This document shows, one piece after another, positions 35,474-44,571 of a DNA stretch of 64,000 bases (position 1 is the stretch's first letter; every line of letters starts with the position of its first letter). Under the pieces are notes generated by a model, which worked only from the letters and a program-made list of their open reading frames with translations, made no database searches and was not told where the DNA came from. Source of the stretch: DATMER01 sp963741305 (GTDB lineage Bacteria; Acidobacteriota; Thermoanaerobaculia; Multivoradales; UBA5704); contig CAVUHL010000003.1 of the NCBI GenBank assembly GCA_963741305.1, positions 496,001 through 560,000 on the forward strand, in the 5' to 3' direction. Both the position numbers and the translations under genes were made by a program.

Positions 35474-35699
35474 TGCTGCCGCGCCGGAGACGGTCCCGCA
35501 CCTCTTCCCAGGGAATCCCCTGGACCGCGCCAGACTCCATCTCCGCCCCGCGCCGCTCGATCTCCGCGATCCAGGCGGCGTCCGTCTCCTCGCCCGCTTG
35601 CTCTTCGAGGCTGTCGAGGAGCAGCGCTGCGAGCTCTGCGCGGTCGTGCTCGTCCAGCTCCAACGCTTTGCGTGCCACCTCTTGGGCTACCGCTTTCAT
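35463..35699 (-). CDS. Antitoxin, addiction-module component family
   Basis: The protein has 78 residues. The N-terminal helix pattern ARKALELDEHDRAELAALLL and SLEE, followed by DAAWIAEIERR, is that of the small addiction-module protein family (TIGR02574) that pairs with RelE/ParE toxins. It precedes and overlaps the toxin gene. Only 35 bases separate it from the divergent allantoinase gene. Confidence 0.8.
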   Translation of the reverse strand: MKAVAQEVARKALELDEHDRAELAALLLDSLEEQAGEETDAAWIAEIERRGAEMESGAVQGIPWEEVRDRLRRGSSGP

Positions 35700-35734
35700 G
35701 CTTGGAGCGTAGCACAGCGATAGAATCGCCTAGC

Positions 35735-37051
35735 ATGCCAGCCGATCTCGTGGTCCGCGGCCGCCGGGTGGTGACTCCCTCCGGAGTTGCCCCGGCCTCA
35801 ATCCTCATCCAGGACGGAAAGATTACCGCCGTTGGCGAGTGTGACGATCTTCCCTCTGGAGTGCCTGTGATCGAGGCGGGCGATGCGGTGGTGATGCCGG
35901 GCCTGGTCGATACGCACGTCCATATCAACGAGCCGGGACGGACGGATTGGGAAGGCTTCGAGACTGCCACCAGGGCTGCCGCGGCGGGCGGGATCACCAC
36001 CCTCGTGGACATGCCGCTCAACAGCATTCCGGCCACGACCACGCGGGAGGCACTACGGGCCAAGAGAGAGGCCGCTCAGGGAAAATGCCGGGTGGACGTC
36101 GGCTTCTGGGGCGGCGTTGTTCCGGGCAACTCGGAGGAGATCGCCGGGTTGATCGAGGACGGCGTCCTGGGCTTCAAATCCTTCCTGGTCCCTTCGGGCG
36201 TCGAGGAGTTCCAGCACGTAACCGAGGCCGACCTGCGCGAGGCCATGCCCCGGCTAAACGGCGCCGTCCTGCTCGTGCATGCCGAGCTGCCTGGGCCCCT
36301 CGAAACCTGCGAGGGAGATCGCTATGACGATTGGCTCCGCTCCCGGCCGGATGCGGCGGAGACCGAGGCCATCGATCTCCTCATCCGGCTTTCGCGCGAA
36401 CTGGGGGCCCGTGTCCATATCGTCCATCTCGCCACGGCGGAGGCGCTTCCGCTCCTTCGGGAGGCGAGACGGCATCTTCCGATCACGGTCGAGACCTGCC
36501 CGCACTATTTGACCTTCGCGGCGGAGGAGGTTCCCGATGGGGCCATCGCGTTCAAGTGCGCTCCTCCGATCCGCTCTCGGGAGAACCGGGAGCTCCTCTG
36601 GGACGCTCTGCGCGAGGGCCTGATCGACCTCGTCGCCACCGACCACTCTCCGAGCCCTCCGGAGCAGAAGCAGGGAGGGTTCGGGCAAGCCTGGGGCGGC
36701 ATCGCGTCGCTCCAACTCGCGCTGTCCGCGGTCTGGACCGGAGCGCGGGAGCGCGGCTTCTCACTCCAGGACGTGGCGCTATGGATGTCCGGCAATCCCG
36801 CCCGCCTCGCCGGCCTTGCGCACAAGGGCGCCATCGTGCCCGGCTTCGATGCCGACCTGGTGATCTGGGAGCCCGAGGCGAGCGTCAGGGTCAAGCCCGA
36901 GGCGCTCCAGCACCGGCACAAGCTCACCCCCTATGCCGGCCGGACGCTGCACGGCGTCGTGCGCAGGACGCTCCTCCGGGGCGAGACGGTCTATCATGAC
37001 GGCGACTTCCCCGGCCCCCCTGTGGGGAGACTGCTGAAAGGAGCGGGATGA
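35735..37051 (+). CDS. allB: Allantoinase
   Basis: The protein has 438 residues and opens the hydantoin ring of allantoin to allantoate. Zinc ligands of the cyclic amidohydrolase fold are visible: DTHVHINEPG, the carboxylated Lys in GFKSFL, His in LLVHAEL, His in IVHLAT and Asp in VATDHSP. The allantoinase-like GGITTLVDMPLN is also present. The ATG at 35735 begins the family N-terminus (LVVRGRRVV). No good ribosome site precedes it, so translation may be leaderless or weak. Its stop overlaps the next gene by 4 bases. Confidence 0.9.
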   Translation: MPADLVVRGRRVVTPSGVAPASILIQDGKITAVGECDDLPSGVPVIEAGDAVVMPGLVDTHVHINEPGRTDWEGFETATRAAAAGGITTLVDMPLNSIPATTTREALRAKREAAQGKCRVDVGFWGGVVPGNSEEIAGLIEDGVLGFKSFLVPSGVEEFQHVTEADLREAMPRLNGAVLLVHAELPGPLETCEGDRYDDWLRSRPDAAETEAIDLLIRLSRELGARVHIVHLATAEALPLLREARRHLPITVETCPHYLTFAAEEVPDGAIAFKCAPPIRSRENRELLWDALREGLIDLVATDHSPSPPEQKQGGFGQAWGGIASLQLALSAVWTGARERGFSLQDVALWMSGNPARLAGLAHKGAIVPGFDADLVIWEPEASVRVKPEALQHRHKLTPYAGRTLHGVVRRTLLRGETVYHDGDFPGPPVGRLLKGAG

Positions 37052-38538
37052 GCGATTTCACCGAACTGGTGGACCTGGCGGCCGAGCGCCTCGGCGGCGC
37101 CGTGCTGGCCGCGAACGACGAGTTCTTCGCTCCCAAGGAGAACCTGCTCAAGGCCGCGGCCCCCGTCTGGCTCGAAGGCAAATACACGGACGTGGGCAAG
37201 TGGATGGACGGTTGGGAGACCCGCCGCCGCCGCCAGCCCGGCCACGACTGGTGCCTGATCCGCCTCGGCCTGCCGGGAGTGCCTCGCGGTGTGGTCGTGG
37301 ACACCGCGCACTTCAAGGGAAACTTCCCTGACCAGTGCTCCCTTGAGGCCTGCGCGGTCGAGGGCTATCCCATGGCCGACGAGCTGTTCGGGGAGAACGT
37401 GAAGTGGACCGTGATCCTGCCGCGCACTCAGTTACAGGGGGATTCCCGGAACCTGTTCGATAAGCTCGTGGATATCGGGCGGGTCACCCACCTCCTCTTC
37501 CGCATCTATCCGGATGGCGGCGTCGCCCGTCTCCGGGTGCATGGCGAAGCGGTGCCGGACTGGGTGCGGCTCGACCGTCTCCAGAGCGAGATCGACCTCG
37601 CCGGGGTCGAGAACGGCGGGCGCGTCCTGGCCTGCAGCGACATGTTCTTCGGCAACCGTCACAATCTGATCCTGCCGGGTCCGCCGCGCGGCATGCACGA
37701 CGGTTGGGAGACCCGGCGGCGCCGCGGCGAGGGCTTCGACTGGGCGGTCGTGAGCCTGGGCGCGCGAGGCGCGGTTCAGCGCCTGGAGATCGACACCTCG
37801 CATTACAAGGGCAATGCCCCCGGGAGCGCCTGGGTGGAGGGGATCGACGCGCCGGGCGCCTACGCCGATGCGCTGTCGTCACCGACCTTTGGCTGGAAGG
37901 AGATCCTCCCCAAGACGCCGCTCCGGGCCCACACGCTCCACCGCTTCGACGACCTCCTCTCGGACGGCCCGTTCACGCACGTCCGGCTCGGCATCCATCC
38001 GGACGGCGGCGTGGCGCGGTTGCGGATTTTCGGCCGGGTGAGCCCGCTTGTCCTGCTGAACGTCCGGCCGGAAGCGGAGGTGAAGGAGCAGCTCCTGGCC
38101 TGCTGCGGCTCGAGGGCCTGGGCTGCGAAAGTCGCGCAGGACCGGCCGTTTCACGCGCCGCACGATCTCTATGCCTCTTCCGAACGCGCCTTCGACGAGC
38201 TCGACCGAAACGATTGGCTGGAGGCTTTCGCGGCCCACCCCCGCATCGGAGAGCGGGCGGCCGGAGACGGGTTGGAGCACCGGTGGGCGGCGCAAGAGCA
38301 GTCCGGCGCCGGCGAGGCCTCGCCCGAGATCCTGGCGCAATTGGCCGAGGCCAACCGCCTCTACGAGCAGCGCTTCGGCCACGTCTTTCTGGTCTGCGCC
38401 ACGGGTAAGAGCGCTTTCGAGATGCTCGGCCTGCTGGGCGAGCGCCTGGGCAACGGTCCGCAGGCCGAGCTCCAGATAGCCGCTGGAGAGCAGCGGAAGA
38501 TTACCCGCCTGCGGCTGGAGAAACTGCTATGGCAGTAG
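37048..38538 (+). CDS. Fused allantoicase and OHCU decarboxylase
   Basis: The protein has 496 residues with two enzymes in one chain. Residues 1 to about 330 are allantoicase (allantoate to ureidoglycolate plus urea), itself a duplicate: DGWETRRRR occurs in both halves, as do HFKGN/HYKGN and YPDGGVARLR/HPDGGVARLR. Residues from about 335 are UraD (OHCU to S-allantoin), with AHPRIGE containing the catalytic His and EQSGAG. The UraD part lacks the usual first 10-15 residues (the lggifE segment), replaced by the junction. Fusing the two puts steps on either side of allantoinase in one protein. The stop overlaps the uraH start. Confidence 0.9.
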   Translation: MSDFTELVDLAAERLGGAVLAANDEFFAPKENLLKAAAPVWLEGKYTDVGKWMDGWETRRRRQPGHDWCLIRLGLPGVPRGVVVDTAHFKGNFPDQCSLEACAVEGYPMADELFGENVKWTVILPRTQLQGDSRNLFDKLVDIGRVTHLLFRIYPDGGVARLRVHGEAVPDWVRLDRLQSEIDLAGVENGGRVLACSDMFFGNRHNLILPGPPRGMHDGWETRRRRGEGFDWAVVSLGARGAVQRLEIDTSHYKGNAPGSAWVEGIDAPGAYADALSSPTFGWKEILPKTPLRAHTLHRFDDLLSDGPFTHVRLGIHPDGGVARLRIFGRVSPLVLLNVRPEAEVKEQLLACCGSRAWAAKVAQDRPFHAPHDLYASSERAFDELDRNDWLEAFAAHPRIGERAAGDGLEHRWAAQEQSGAGEASPEILAQLAEANRLYEQRFGHVFLVCATGKSAFEMLGLLGERLGNGPQAELQIAAGEQRKITRLRLEKLLWQ

Positions 38539-38864
38539 GAATCACGACTCATGTCCTCGACACCTCCAGGGGCCTGCCGGCCGCCGGAATGCCCATCCTT
38601 CTTCACGTCTGGGAGAATGGATGGAACCCAGCCGGCCGCGGTGTCACCGATGACAACGGCCGTGCGATGCAGATCCTGGCGATCCCTCTGCGCAAGGGGG
38701 TCTGGAGGATCACCTTCGACCTCGCCACCTGGTTCGGAGCGCAGGGGATCGAATCCTTCTATCCAACGGCCGTCATCGAGTTCCATGTCCGGGATGCAGG
38801 GCAGCATTATCATGTGCCCCTCCTGCTGAGCCCGTACGGCTATTCGACCTACCGGGGGAGCTGA
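38529..38864 (+). CDS. uraH: 5-Hydroxyisourate hydrolase
   Basis: The protein has 111 residues with a transthyretin-like fold. The N-terminal ITTHVLDTSRGLPAAG provides the first catalytic His, and the C-terminal YGYSTYRGS is the family signature. It hydrolyses 5-hydroxyisourate, the uricase product, to OHCU. It overlaps the fused gene by 10 bases and is followed after 1 base by uricase. No signal peptide, so cytoplasmic. Confidence 0.92.
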   Translation: MAVGITTHVLDTSRGLPAAGMPILLHVWENGWNPAGRGVTDDNGRAMQILAIPLRKGVWRITFDLATWFGAQGIESFYPTAVIEFHVRDAGQHYHVPLLLSPYGYSTYRGS

Positions 38865-38865
38865 C

Positions 38866-39687
38866 ATGTCTATGTTGGTGGGAAATGGTTATGGGAAGTC
38901 CGCGGTGCGCCTGGTGACCGTACGGCGCGGTCCGGAGATCCACGAGCTGAAGGACGTCACGGTCGCCATCCGTCTGGAAGGGGAGTTCGAGACGGCCTAC
39001 ACCGAGGGCGATAACAGCCAGGTCCTGCCCACGGACACGATGAAGAACACCGTCTACGCCCTGGCGGCCGAGCATCCCATGGAGGACATCGAAAGCTTCG
39101 GGCTCCTCTTGGCGGACCACTTTTTCCAGGGCCAAGTGGTAAGCGCCCGCATCGAGCTGACCGAGCACCTCTGGGACCGGCTCCATCCGCACGCCTTCCG
39201 CCGGGTGGGAAGCGAGAGGCGGACGGCCGTGGTGACCCGCACCCGGGAAGGTGCGAAGGTGGTGGCGGGAATCGAGGATCTGGTGGTGATGAAGACCGCG
39301 AAGTCCGCCTTCGAAGGATTCCCGCGGGACCGCTACACGACGCTCGCGGAGACTTCGGACCGCCTGCTGGCTTCTTCGGTTCGTGCTTCCTGGACCTACA
39401 GCCAGTTGGACATCCCGTTCAACGACCGGTGGAGCGAGGTGAGGCACCGGCTTCTGGAGGTCTTCGTGGACCACGACAGCCGCTCGGTGCAACAGACCCT
39501 CTATGCCATGGGAACTGCCGCTCTGGAGACTGCGGACGTGGAGGAGATCCATCTGGCGATGCCGAACATCCACCACATCCCCGTGGACCTCAGCCGGTTT
39601 GGCCTTGAGAACCGCAACGAGGTGTTCGTGGCGACTTTGGAGCCTTATGGGCTGATCGAGGCTACGCTAAGGACCAAAAGGACTTAA
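38866..39687 (+). CDS. pucL: Uricase (factor-independent urate oxidase)
   Basis: The protein has 273 residues and oxidises urate to 5-hydroxyisourate. GNGYGKSAVRL holds the catalytic Lys, and VLPTDTMKNTVYAL holds the conserved Thr. The second tunnelling-fold repeat includes LPNIHHIPVDL (here MPNIHHIPVDL). It is the last gene of the plus-strand purine operon. Its final codons (LRTKRT) fall inside an inverted repeat shared with the convergent operon. Bacillus PucL carries a decarboxylase too, but this protein is uricase only. Confidence 0.92.
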   Translation: MSMLVGNGYGKSAVRLVTVRRGPEIHELKDVTVAIRLEGEFETAYTEGDNSQVLPTDTMKNTVYALAAEHPMEDIESFGLLLADHFFQGQVVSARIELTEHLWDRLHPHAFRRVGSERRTAVVTRTREGAKVVAGIEDLVVMKTAKSAFEGFPRDRYTTLAETSDRLLASSVRASWTYSQLDIPFNDRWSEVRHRLLEVFVDHDSRSVQQTLYAMGTAALETADVEEIHLAMPNIHHIPVDLSRFGLENRNEVFVATLEPYGLIEATLRTKRT

Positions 39688-39761
39688 AGGACGTAAAGGA
39701 CTCAAAGGACAAGGGAACGGATCCGGGGTCCTTTACGTCCTTTGAGTCCTTTATGTCCTTT
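39670..39761. terminator. Bidirectional inverted repeat between convergent purine operons
   Basis: The left side has five copies of a roughly 8-base word AAGGAC and the right side four copies of its complement GTCCTTT, separated by about 18 bases. The two sides can pair over some 33 bases with few mismatches. The uricase stop and the stop of the minus-strand lyase gene both lie inside it. It probably ends transcription from both sides. Confidence 0.65.
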
Positions 39762-41061
39762 CCGGCGCCCGCCGGTTCGCGAGAATCTTCACAAACGACC
39801 GTCCCCGCAGCTCTTCCAGCGTAAGCCCCGACCTCTCCAGGGCCTCCTCCTCGGAGATCGCTCCGCAGTTGACAGCTCGCAGGAAGTAGTTGAGGAGCCC
39901 CTGCCCGGTCGCCGCGTCGTCGAAGACATCTCCCACCAGCGTCGCCTGGGCGGCCTTCTGCACGAAGTTGTGGAGGCGGTCGGAGGCGGCATCGAGGCCT
40001 TCCAGGAAGAAGGCGAAGACCGTGGCGTAGCGGGTGACGAGCTGCGCGGGATGAAGGTCCCACCCCTGATAGAAGGCATTGATCAGCGAATGCCGGATGT
40101 GCTGGGAGTGGAGCCACCAGGCGTCATGGACGACCGCGTGGTTTTCTTCGATCTGCTCGGCGGTCAGCTCTTCCCCACGGTGCGGCGGCACGGGGAGGAC
40201 GTTGGTGGCCCCGTCCGAGATCTGGATGCCCGTGCCCGCGAAGGCGACCTGCATCATGTGCTTGGCGAAGTCGCAGGCGGGGTGGTCCATGCTCTGGTGG
40301 GCCGCCGTGATGCTGCACGAAGCGGTGTAGTCGTAGGTTCCGAAGTGGGCGGCCACGCACCGGCCTCGGGCGGCGTTGACCAGGAGAGGCAGGGGGCAGC
40401 GACCCTGCGCGTCGAGGATCGACTGTGTGGTCTCCACCATGATTTCGAGGCGAAGCGAGCCGGATGGAAGGCCCAGCGCCGGCTCCAGGAGGTCGAAGAG
40501 ATCGGCGAGGGCCGCGACCTGCTCGGGGATCGTCACCTTGGGCAGGGTGACCACGAAGTTGTCCGGCAAGCGGCCGAGCGTGGTCAGGAATATCTCCAGG
40601 GTACGGAAGGAGCGCTCCCGCAGCTCCTCGGTGAAGGGCTTGATGCGGATGCCGATGAATGGGGGCAGCGTGCCGGCTGCCAGCCCGGCGGCCATCTCTT
40701 GAGCCGCGCTCCGGGCATGGCCGTCCTCCTCCTCGTCCGGCCGGTTGCCGTAGCCGTCCTCGAAGTCGGCGCGGAAGTCCTCGACCGGCTCGCGGCGGAG
40801 CTTCTCGATCACGCGCTCGTGGATCTTCGGCGCGAGCTCCTCGGAGAGCTCCACCGTCTCAACGAGGTCCGCGGGCTCGGGCGCGTACTCTTCCAGGGCA
40901 CGCAAGGCCAGGGCGCCGAGCCGCGAGGCCGTGTCGGCCTTGAACAGGTGCGCTCCTCCATAGACCGTGTGGACCGGCTGCCGCCGGCCCGAATCTCCCG
41001 GATAAAGCCGGCTGAACGCCAGGTTGGCGCTCCGCAGCCGTTCGATGATCTCTTCTCTCAT
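39751..41061 (-). CDS. DUF6986 aldolase/malate-synthase-like protein
   Basis: The protein has 436 residues in the HpcH/citrate-lyase-beta/malate-synthase superfamily. EDFRADFEDGYGNR, LRLEIMVETTQSI and AHFGTYDYTAS provide acidic residues placed like the Mg site of those TIM barrels. Its gene overlaps that of the xanthine dehydrogenase FAD subunit by 1 base, in a purine operon. Because allantoin breakdown ends in glyoxylate, a lyase or synthase acting on glyoxylate is a reasonable guess, but the reaction is not established. Its stop lies in the shared inverted repeat. Confidence 0.75.
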   Translation of the reverse strand: MREEIIERLRSANLAFSRLYPGDSGRRQPVHTVYGGAHLFKADTASRLGALALRALEEYAPEPADLVETVELSEELAPKIHERVIEKLRREPVEDFRADFEDGYGNRPDEEEDGHARSAAQEMAAGLAAGTLPPFIGIRIKPFTEELRERSFRTLEIFLTTLGRLPDNFVVTLPKVTIPEQVAALADLFDLLEPALGLPSGSLRLEIMVETTQSILDAQGRCPLPLLVNAARGRCVAAHFGTYDYTASCSITAAHQSMDHPACDFAKHMMQVAFAGTGIQISDGATNVLPVPPHRGEELTAEQIEENHAVVHDAWWLHSQHIRHSLINAFYQGWDLHPAQLVTRYATVFAFFLEGLDAASDRLHNFVQKAAQATLVGDVFDDAATGQGLLNYFLRAVNCGAISEEEALERSGLTLEELRGRSFVKILANRRAPERT

Positions 41062-41897
41062 CAGGTCAGCTCCAGGATCATCCGCCGTACCACCCGTTCC
41101 AGGGCGAAGCTCCGGTACTCTGCGGTGGAGCGGACATCGTCGATGGGTGTGACGGCTCCGGCCGCCTCGCGCCCCGCGAGAGCGGCGGCCTCGGGTCCGG
41201 GCACTTGGCCACGGACCGCGTCTTCGGCGGCGCGCAGGCGGAGGGGCGTGGGCGCGACGCTTCCGGCCGCCAAGCGGAGGTCAACAATCCGGCCGTTCTC
41301 GATCCTTCCAGCCATGGCCACGACGACCTTGCTGATCGCCTGGGCCTCGCGGGTCCCCACCTTCCGGAATGCCTGCACCGTGCCTGCCGCGGGGAGGGGC
41401 AGACGGATGCGGGCCACGATCTCTCCAGGCTGGAGAGCCGTCTTGCGGTAGCCGGAATGGAAATCGTCATAGGGGATTTCCCGGAAACCGCGGGCGCTCG
41501 CCAGGACGACAGTCGCGTTCAGGGCGAGAAGGACGGGCAGCGAGTCGCCCGCCGGGCTCGCGTTTGCCAGGTTTCCCCCCAGCGTGGCCCGGTTCTGGAT
41601 CTGCCAGCCGCCGATCTGCCCAGCGGCGTCGGCCAGGGCGGGAAAGGCAGCACGGATTACGGATGACCGGCGGATCTCCGAGAACGGGGTGGTGGCACCA
41701 ATCTCCAATCCGCCCTCGACCTCCCGGATGCCGCGCAGCTCCGGAATTCCCAGGAGGTCGATCACCCGATCCATCTGATGGAGTGCCTCGACGCCGCGGA
41801 CCATCAGGTCGGTGCAACCGGCCGTGGGGACGAGGCCGGGATCTCCATCCAGATACCGGACTGCCTCTTCGAGCGAATGGGGCTGAACGGCCGTCAT
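41061..41897 (-). CDS. xdhB: Xanthine dehydrogenase FAD-binding subunit
   Basis: The protein has 278 residues. TAGCTDLMV and NRATLGGNLANASPAGD are the FAD-binding loops of the CO-dehydrogenase/xanthine-dehydrogenase flavoprotein family; the C-terminal domain follows RKVGTREAQAISKVVV. It passes electrons from the Fe-S subunit to NAD or another acceptor. The start at 41897 overlaps the stop of the Fe-S subunit gene by 4 bases. Confidence 0.9.
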   Translation of the reverse strand: MTAVQPHSLEEAVRYLDGDPGLVPTAGCTDLMVRGVEALHQMDRVIDLLGIPELRGIREVEGGLEIGATTPFSEIRRSSVIRAAFPALADAAGQIGGWQIQNRATLGGNLANASPAGDSLPVLLALNATVVLASARGFREIPYDDFHSGYRKTALQPGEIVARIRLPLPAAGTVQAFRKVGTREAQAISKVVVAMAGRIENGRIVDLRLAAGSVAPTPLRLRAAEDAVRGQVPGPEAAALAGREAAGAVTPIDDVRSTAEYRSFALERVVRRMILELT

Positions 41898-42334
41898 GAT
41901 TTGATCGCCCTCAGGATGCCCTCGTAGCCGGTGCACCGGCAGAGGTTTCCGGCCAGTGCTTCGCGGGTCTCCGCGTCAGTCGGCGCGGGATTCTTCTGGA
42001 GGAGTGCCCAGGCGGTGACCACGATGCCGGGCGTGCAGGCCCCGCATTGAACGCCTCCAGTGGCCACGAACTTTTCCAGAAACGTCCGGGCCGGACCTTC
42101 GGCGAGGCTCTCGACCGTCTCGATCTGCCGGCCGGTGCACTGGAGGAGAGGCACCAGGCAGGAGAGGACGGGCTCGCCGTCGAGCAGGACGGTGCAGGCT
42201 CCGCACTCCCCTTCGCCGCAGCCTTCCTTGGTGCCGGTGAGGCCGAGCTGCGTCCGCAGCACGTCGAGCAGCCGCTCCATCGCATGCCCTTCGACTTCGA
42301 CGGATTCCCCGTTGACAGTGAAGGGGACGTTCAT
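41894..42334 (-). CDS. xdhC: Xanthine dehydrogenase 2Fe-2S subunit
   Basis: The protein has 146 residues. It has two clusters: the plant-ferredoxin type CGEGECGACTVLLDG with a further Cys in LSCLVPL, and the helical type CGACTPGI with CRCTGY near the C-terminus. This is the small subunit of three-subunit molybdenum hydroxylases. The start at 42334 is the only one compatible with the length, and its ATG overlaps the stop of the molybdenum subunit gene by 4 bases. An upstream open frame in the same phase is not coding. Confidence 0.9.
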   Translation of the reverse strand: MNVPFTVNGESVEVEGHAMERLLDVLRTQLGLTGTKEGCGEGECGACTVLLDGEPVLSCLVPLLQCTGRQIETVESLAEGPARTFLEKFVATGGVQCGACTPGIVVTAWALLQKNPAPTDAETREALAGNLCRCTGYEGILRAIKS

Positions 42335-44571
42335 ATCCTCTGCCCCTCGGTTGTCCAGCGCAGGAGCCGTTCCGGCGTGGCGGGGATCTCGGTTACGCCG
42401 ATCCCGGTGGCGTTCTCGATGGCCTGGGCGACCGCGGGGGCGCCGCCGTCCATGGGCAGCTCGCCGACTCCCTTGGCTCCGAACGGGCCGCCTTCCCAGG
42501 GCCGCTCGAGCAGGTGGATGTCCATCTTCGGGGTGTCCAGGATGGTCGGGATGATGTAGGTGGCGAGCCGGTCGTTGAGGTAGCGCCCGTTGTCGAGCTT
42601 GACCTCTTCCATGAGCGCCCAACCGATCGCCTGGAGCGTGCCGCCCTCGATCTGGCCCGCGCACAGGGTCGGATGAATCGCCTTCCCGACCTCGCAGACC
42701 GCCGTCACATGCAGGGGGCGGACGGCCAGCGTGTCGGGATCGACCTCCACCTCGACCACGTCGGACCCCCAGGCGTAGGTCGGATAGGCAGCGCCGTGGT
42801 AGGTGGACTCGTCGAAGGGCTGCGTTTCCGGCGGCTCGTGATGGATCGTGATCTCGGCCGGCCCCAACATCTGGAAGTATTCGCGGGCGGCGTCGCGGAA
42901 GCGCTCGATAGGGCAGTCGGTCCCGACGATCCAGCCGTCGCGGACCCCGACCCAGGGCCTGTCTTTGCAGCGCCACGCGACCACCCGCTGCCGCAGCTCG
43001 GTCACGGTGCGGACGATCAGGTTGCCCACGATCATCGTGGTGCGCGAGGCCACAGTCGGGCCGGAGTCGGGGACGGCGGCGGTGTCCGGCTCGGCGAAGA
43101 CCAGGTCTTCGGGGCCGACCCCGGCCGCGGCTGCCGCAATCTGGGTGAAGACCGCACCGCACCCCTGACCCATGTCGGTCATCGCGGTCAGGATCTCGAT
43201 GCGGCCGTCTTTGAGGAGGCGGACCGTAACCGGCGACTTCATCCGGCGCTCGCCGTTGCCGGTGAAGCCGGCGCCGTGGAAGTAGAGCGAGATGCCGATC
43301 CCCCGCATCGGCCCCTGATTACTCTTCCTGGCTTCCTCCAGCTCCTGCCACCGCTCACGGAAGCGGGTGCGGGAAGCGGCCTCTTCGAGGCAGAGCCGGG
43401 CCGAGGTGCTTCCGTCCAGGATCTGGCCGGTGGGCAGGCGGTCCCCGGGTTCGACCACGTTGCGCAGCCGGATTTCCAGGGGATCGAGTCCCAGGGCGCG
43501 GGCGATCTTGTCCATCTGGCGCTCCAGCGCGAACTCCACCTGGGGCGCGCCGAAGCCGCGGAAGGCGCTGTTCGGCGCCGTGTGGGTGCGGAGCACCTTG
43601 CCGCGGATGCGCACGTTCGGGCACCGGTAGGGGCCGAAGGAGTGGAGCAGGGCGCGGGAGAGCACGACCGAGGAGAGCGTGCCGTAGGCGCCGCCGTCCA
43701 TGAGGATCTCGATGTCCAGAGCGAGCAGCCGGCCGTCGGCGTCTACACCCGCGCGGTGGCGGACGATCGCCGGGTGGCGCTTGGTCGTGGCGATGATGTC
43801 CTCGTGGCGGTCGTAGATCATCTTGACCGGCCTGCCGGAAGCTTTGGCGAGCAGCGCCGCGTGGATGGCGAGGGCGCTCGGGAAGTCCTCCTTGCCACCG
43901 AACCCGCCGCCCACGGCCGAGGCCCGCACGCGCGCCTGCTCCGGCAGGAGGTCGAAGGCATGGACCAGGGCCTTGTGCACGTAGAACGGGCACTGCATGG
44001 AGCCGAGGACCGTGATTCCTTCGTCTTCCTCCCAGGCGATCATCCCCTGGCACTCGATGTAGATGTGCTCCTGGTGCCCGGTCCGCCATTCCCCGTCGAT
44101 CACGTGCGCGGCCTGGGCGAGCCCGGCTTCCAGGTCGCCGCTGTCCATCCCGATCTCATAGAGAGGAGGGAGCGGGTCGGGATCGTCCATGTCGAGCACG
44201 GCGGGGAGGGGCTCGTAGTCAACTTCGACGGCGGCGAGCGCCTGGCGGGCGGCGAGCAGGGTCGGGGCCACGACCAGGGCAACGGGCTCTCCCACATGGC
44301 GGACGGTATCCGCCGCGAGGATCGGCCAGCCGTCGTCGATGAGCTGTACGCCGTTGGGGCCTGGAAGGTCGGCCGCGGTGATGCAGAGCGCCCCGGCGGG
44401 CGCTCTCTCGGGAAACCAGCGGATGCCGAGGATGCGGGCGTGAGGGTGGGGGCTGCGCACGGTCGCGCCGTGCATCATCCCGGGGAGGGTCACATCGTCG
44501 ACATACCGGGCCGCGCCCGTAACCTTGGCGAAGCCGTCCGGCCGCGGGGGGCTCTCTCCGATCCCGATCAT
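42331..44571 (-). CDS. xdhA: Xanthine dehydrogenase molybdenum subunit
   Basis: The protein has 746 residues. SAVGGGFGGKED, AFRGFGAPQVEF, TDMGQGCGAVFTQ and the C-terminal GAKGVGE with the catalytic Glu are the landmarks of the molybdenum hydroxylase large subunit. The C-terminal domain is complete. With the FAD and Fe-S subunits it would oxidise hypoxanthine and xanthine to urate, the substrate of the uricase on the other strand. The genes for the XdhC-type maturation chaperone and molybdopterin synthesis are not in the window. Confidence 0.9.
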   Translation of the reverse strand: MIGIGESPPRPDGFAKVTGAARYVDDVTLPGMMHGATVRSPHPHARILGIRWFPERAPAGALCITAADLPGPNGVQLIDDGWPILAADTVRHVGEPVALVVAPTLLAARQALAAVEVDYEPLPAVLDMDDPDPLPPLYEIGMDSGDLEAGLAQAAHVIDGEWRTGHQEHIYIECQGMIAWEEDEGITVLGSMQCPFYVHKALVHAFDLLPEQARVRASAVGGGFGGKEDFPSALAIHAALLAKASGRPVKMIYDRHEDIIATTKRHPAIVRHRAGVDADGRLLALDIEILMDGGAYGTLSSVVLSRALLHSFGPYRCPNVRIRGKVLRTHTAPNSAFRGFGAPQVEFALERQMDKIARALGLDPLEIRLRNVVEPGDRLPTGQILDGSTSARLCLEEAASRTRFRERWQELEEARKSNQGPMRGIGISLYFHGAGFTGNGERRMKSPVTVRLLKDGRIEILTAMTDMGQGCGAVFTQIAAAAAGVGPEDLVFAEPDTAAVPDSGPTVASRTTMIVGNLIVRTVTELRQRVVAWRCKDRPWVGVRDGWIVGTDCPIERFRDAAREYFQMLGPAEITIHHEPPETQPFDESTYHGAAYPTYAWGSDVVEVEVDPDTLAVRPLHVTAVCEVGKAIHPTLCAGQIEGGTLQAIGWALMEEVKLDNGRYLNDRLATYIIPTILDTPKMDIHLLERPWEGGPFGAKGVGELPMDGGAPAVAQAIENATGIGVTEIPATPERLLRWTTEGQRI

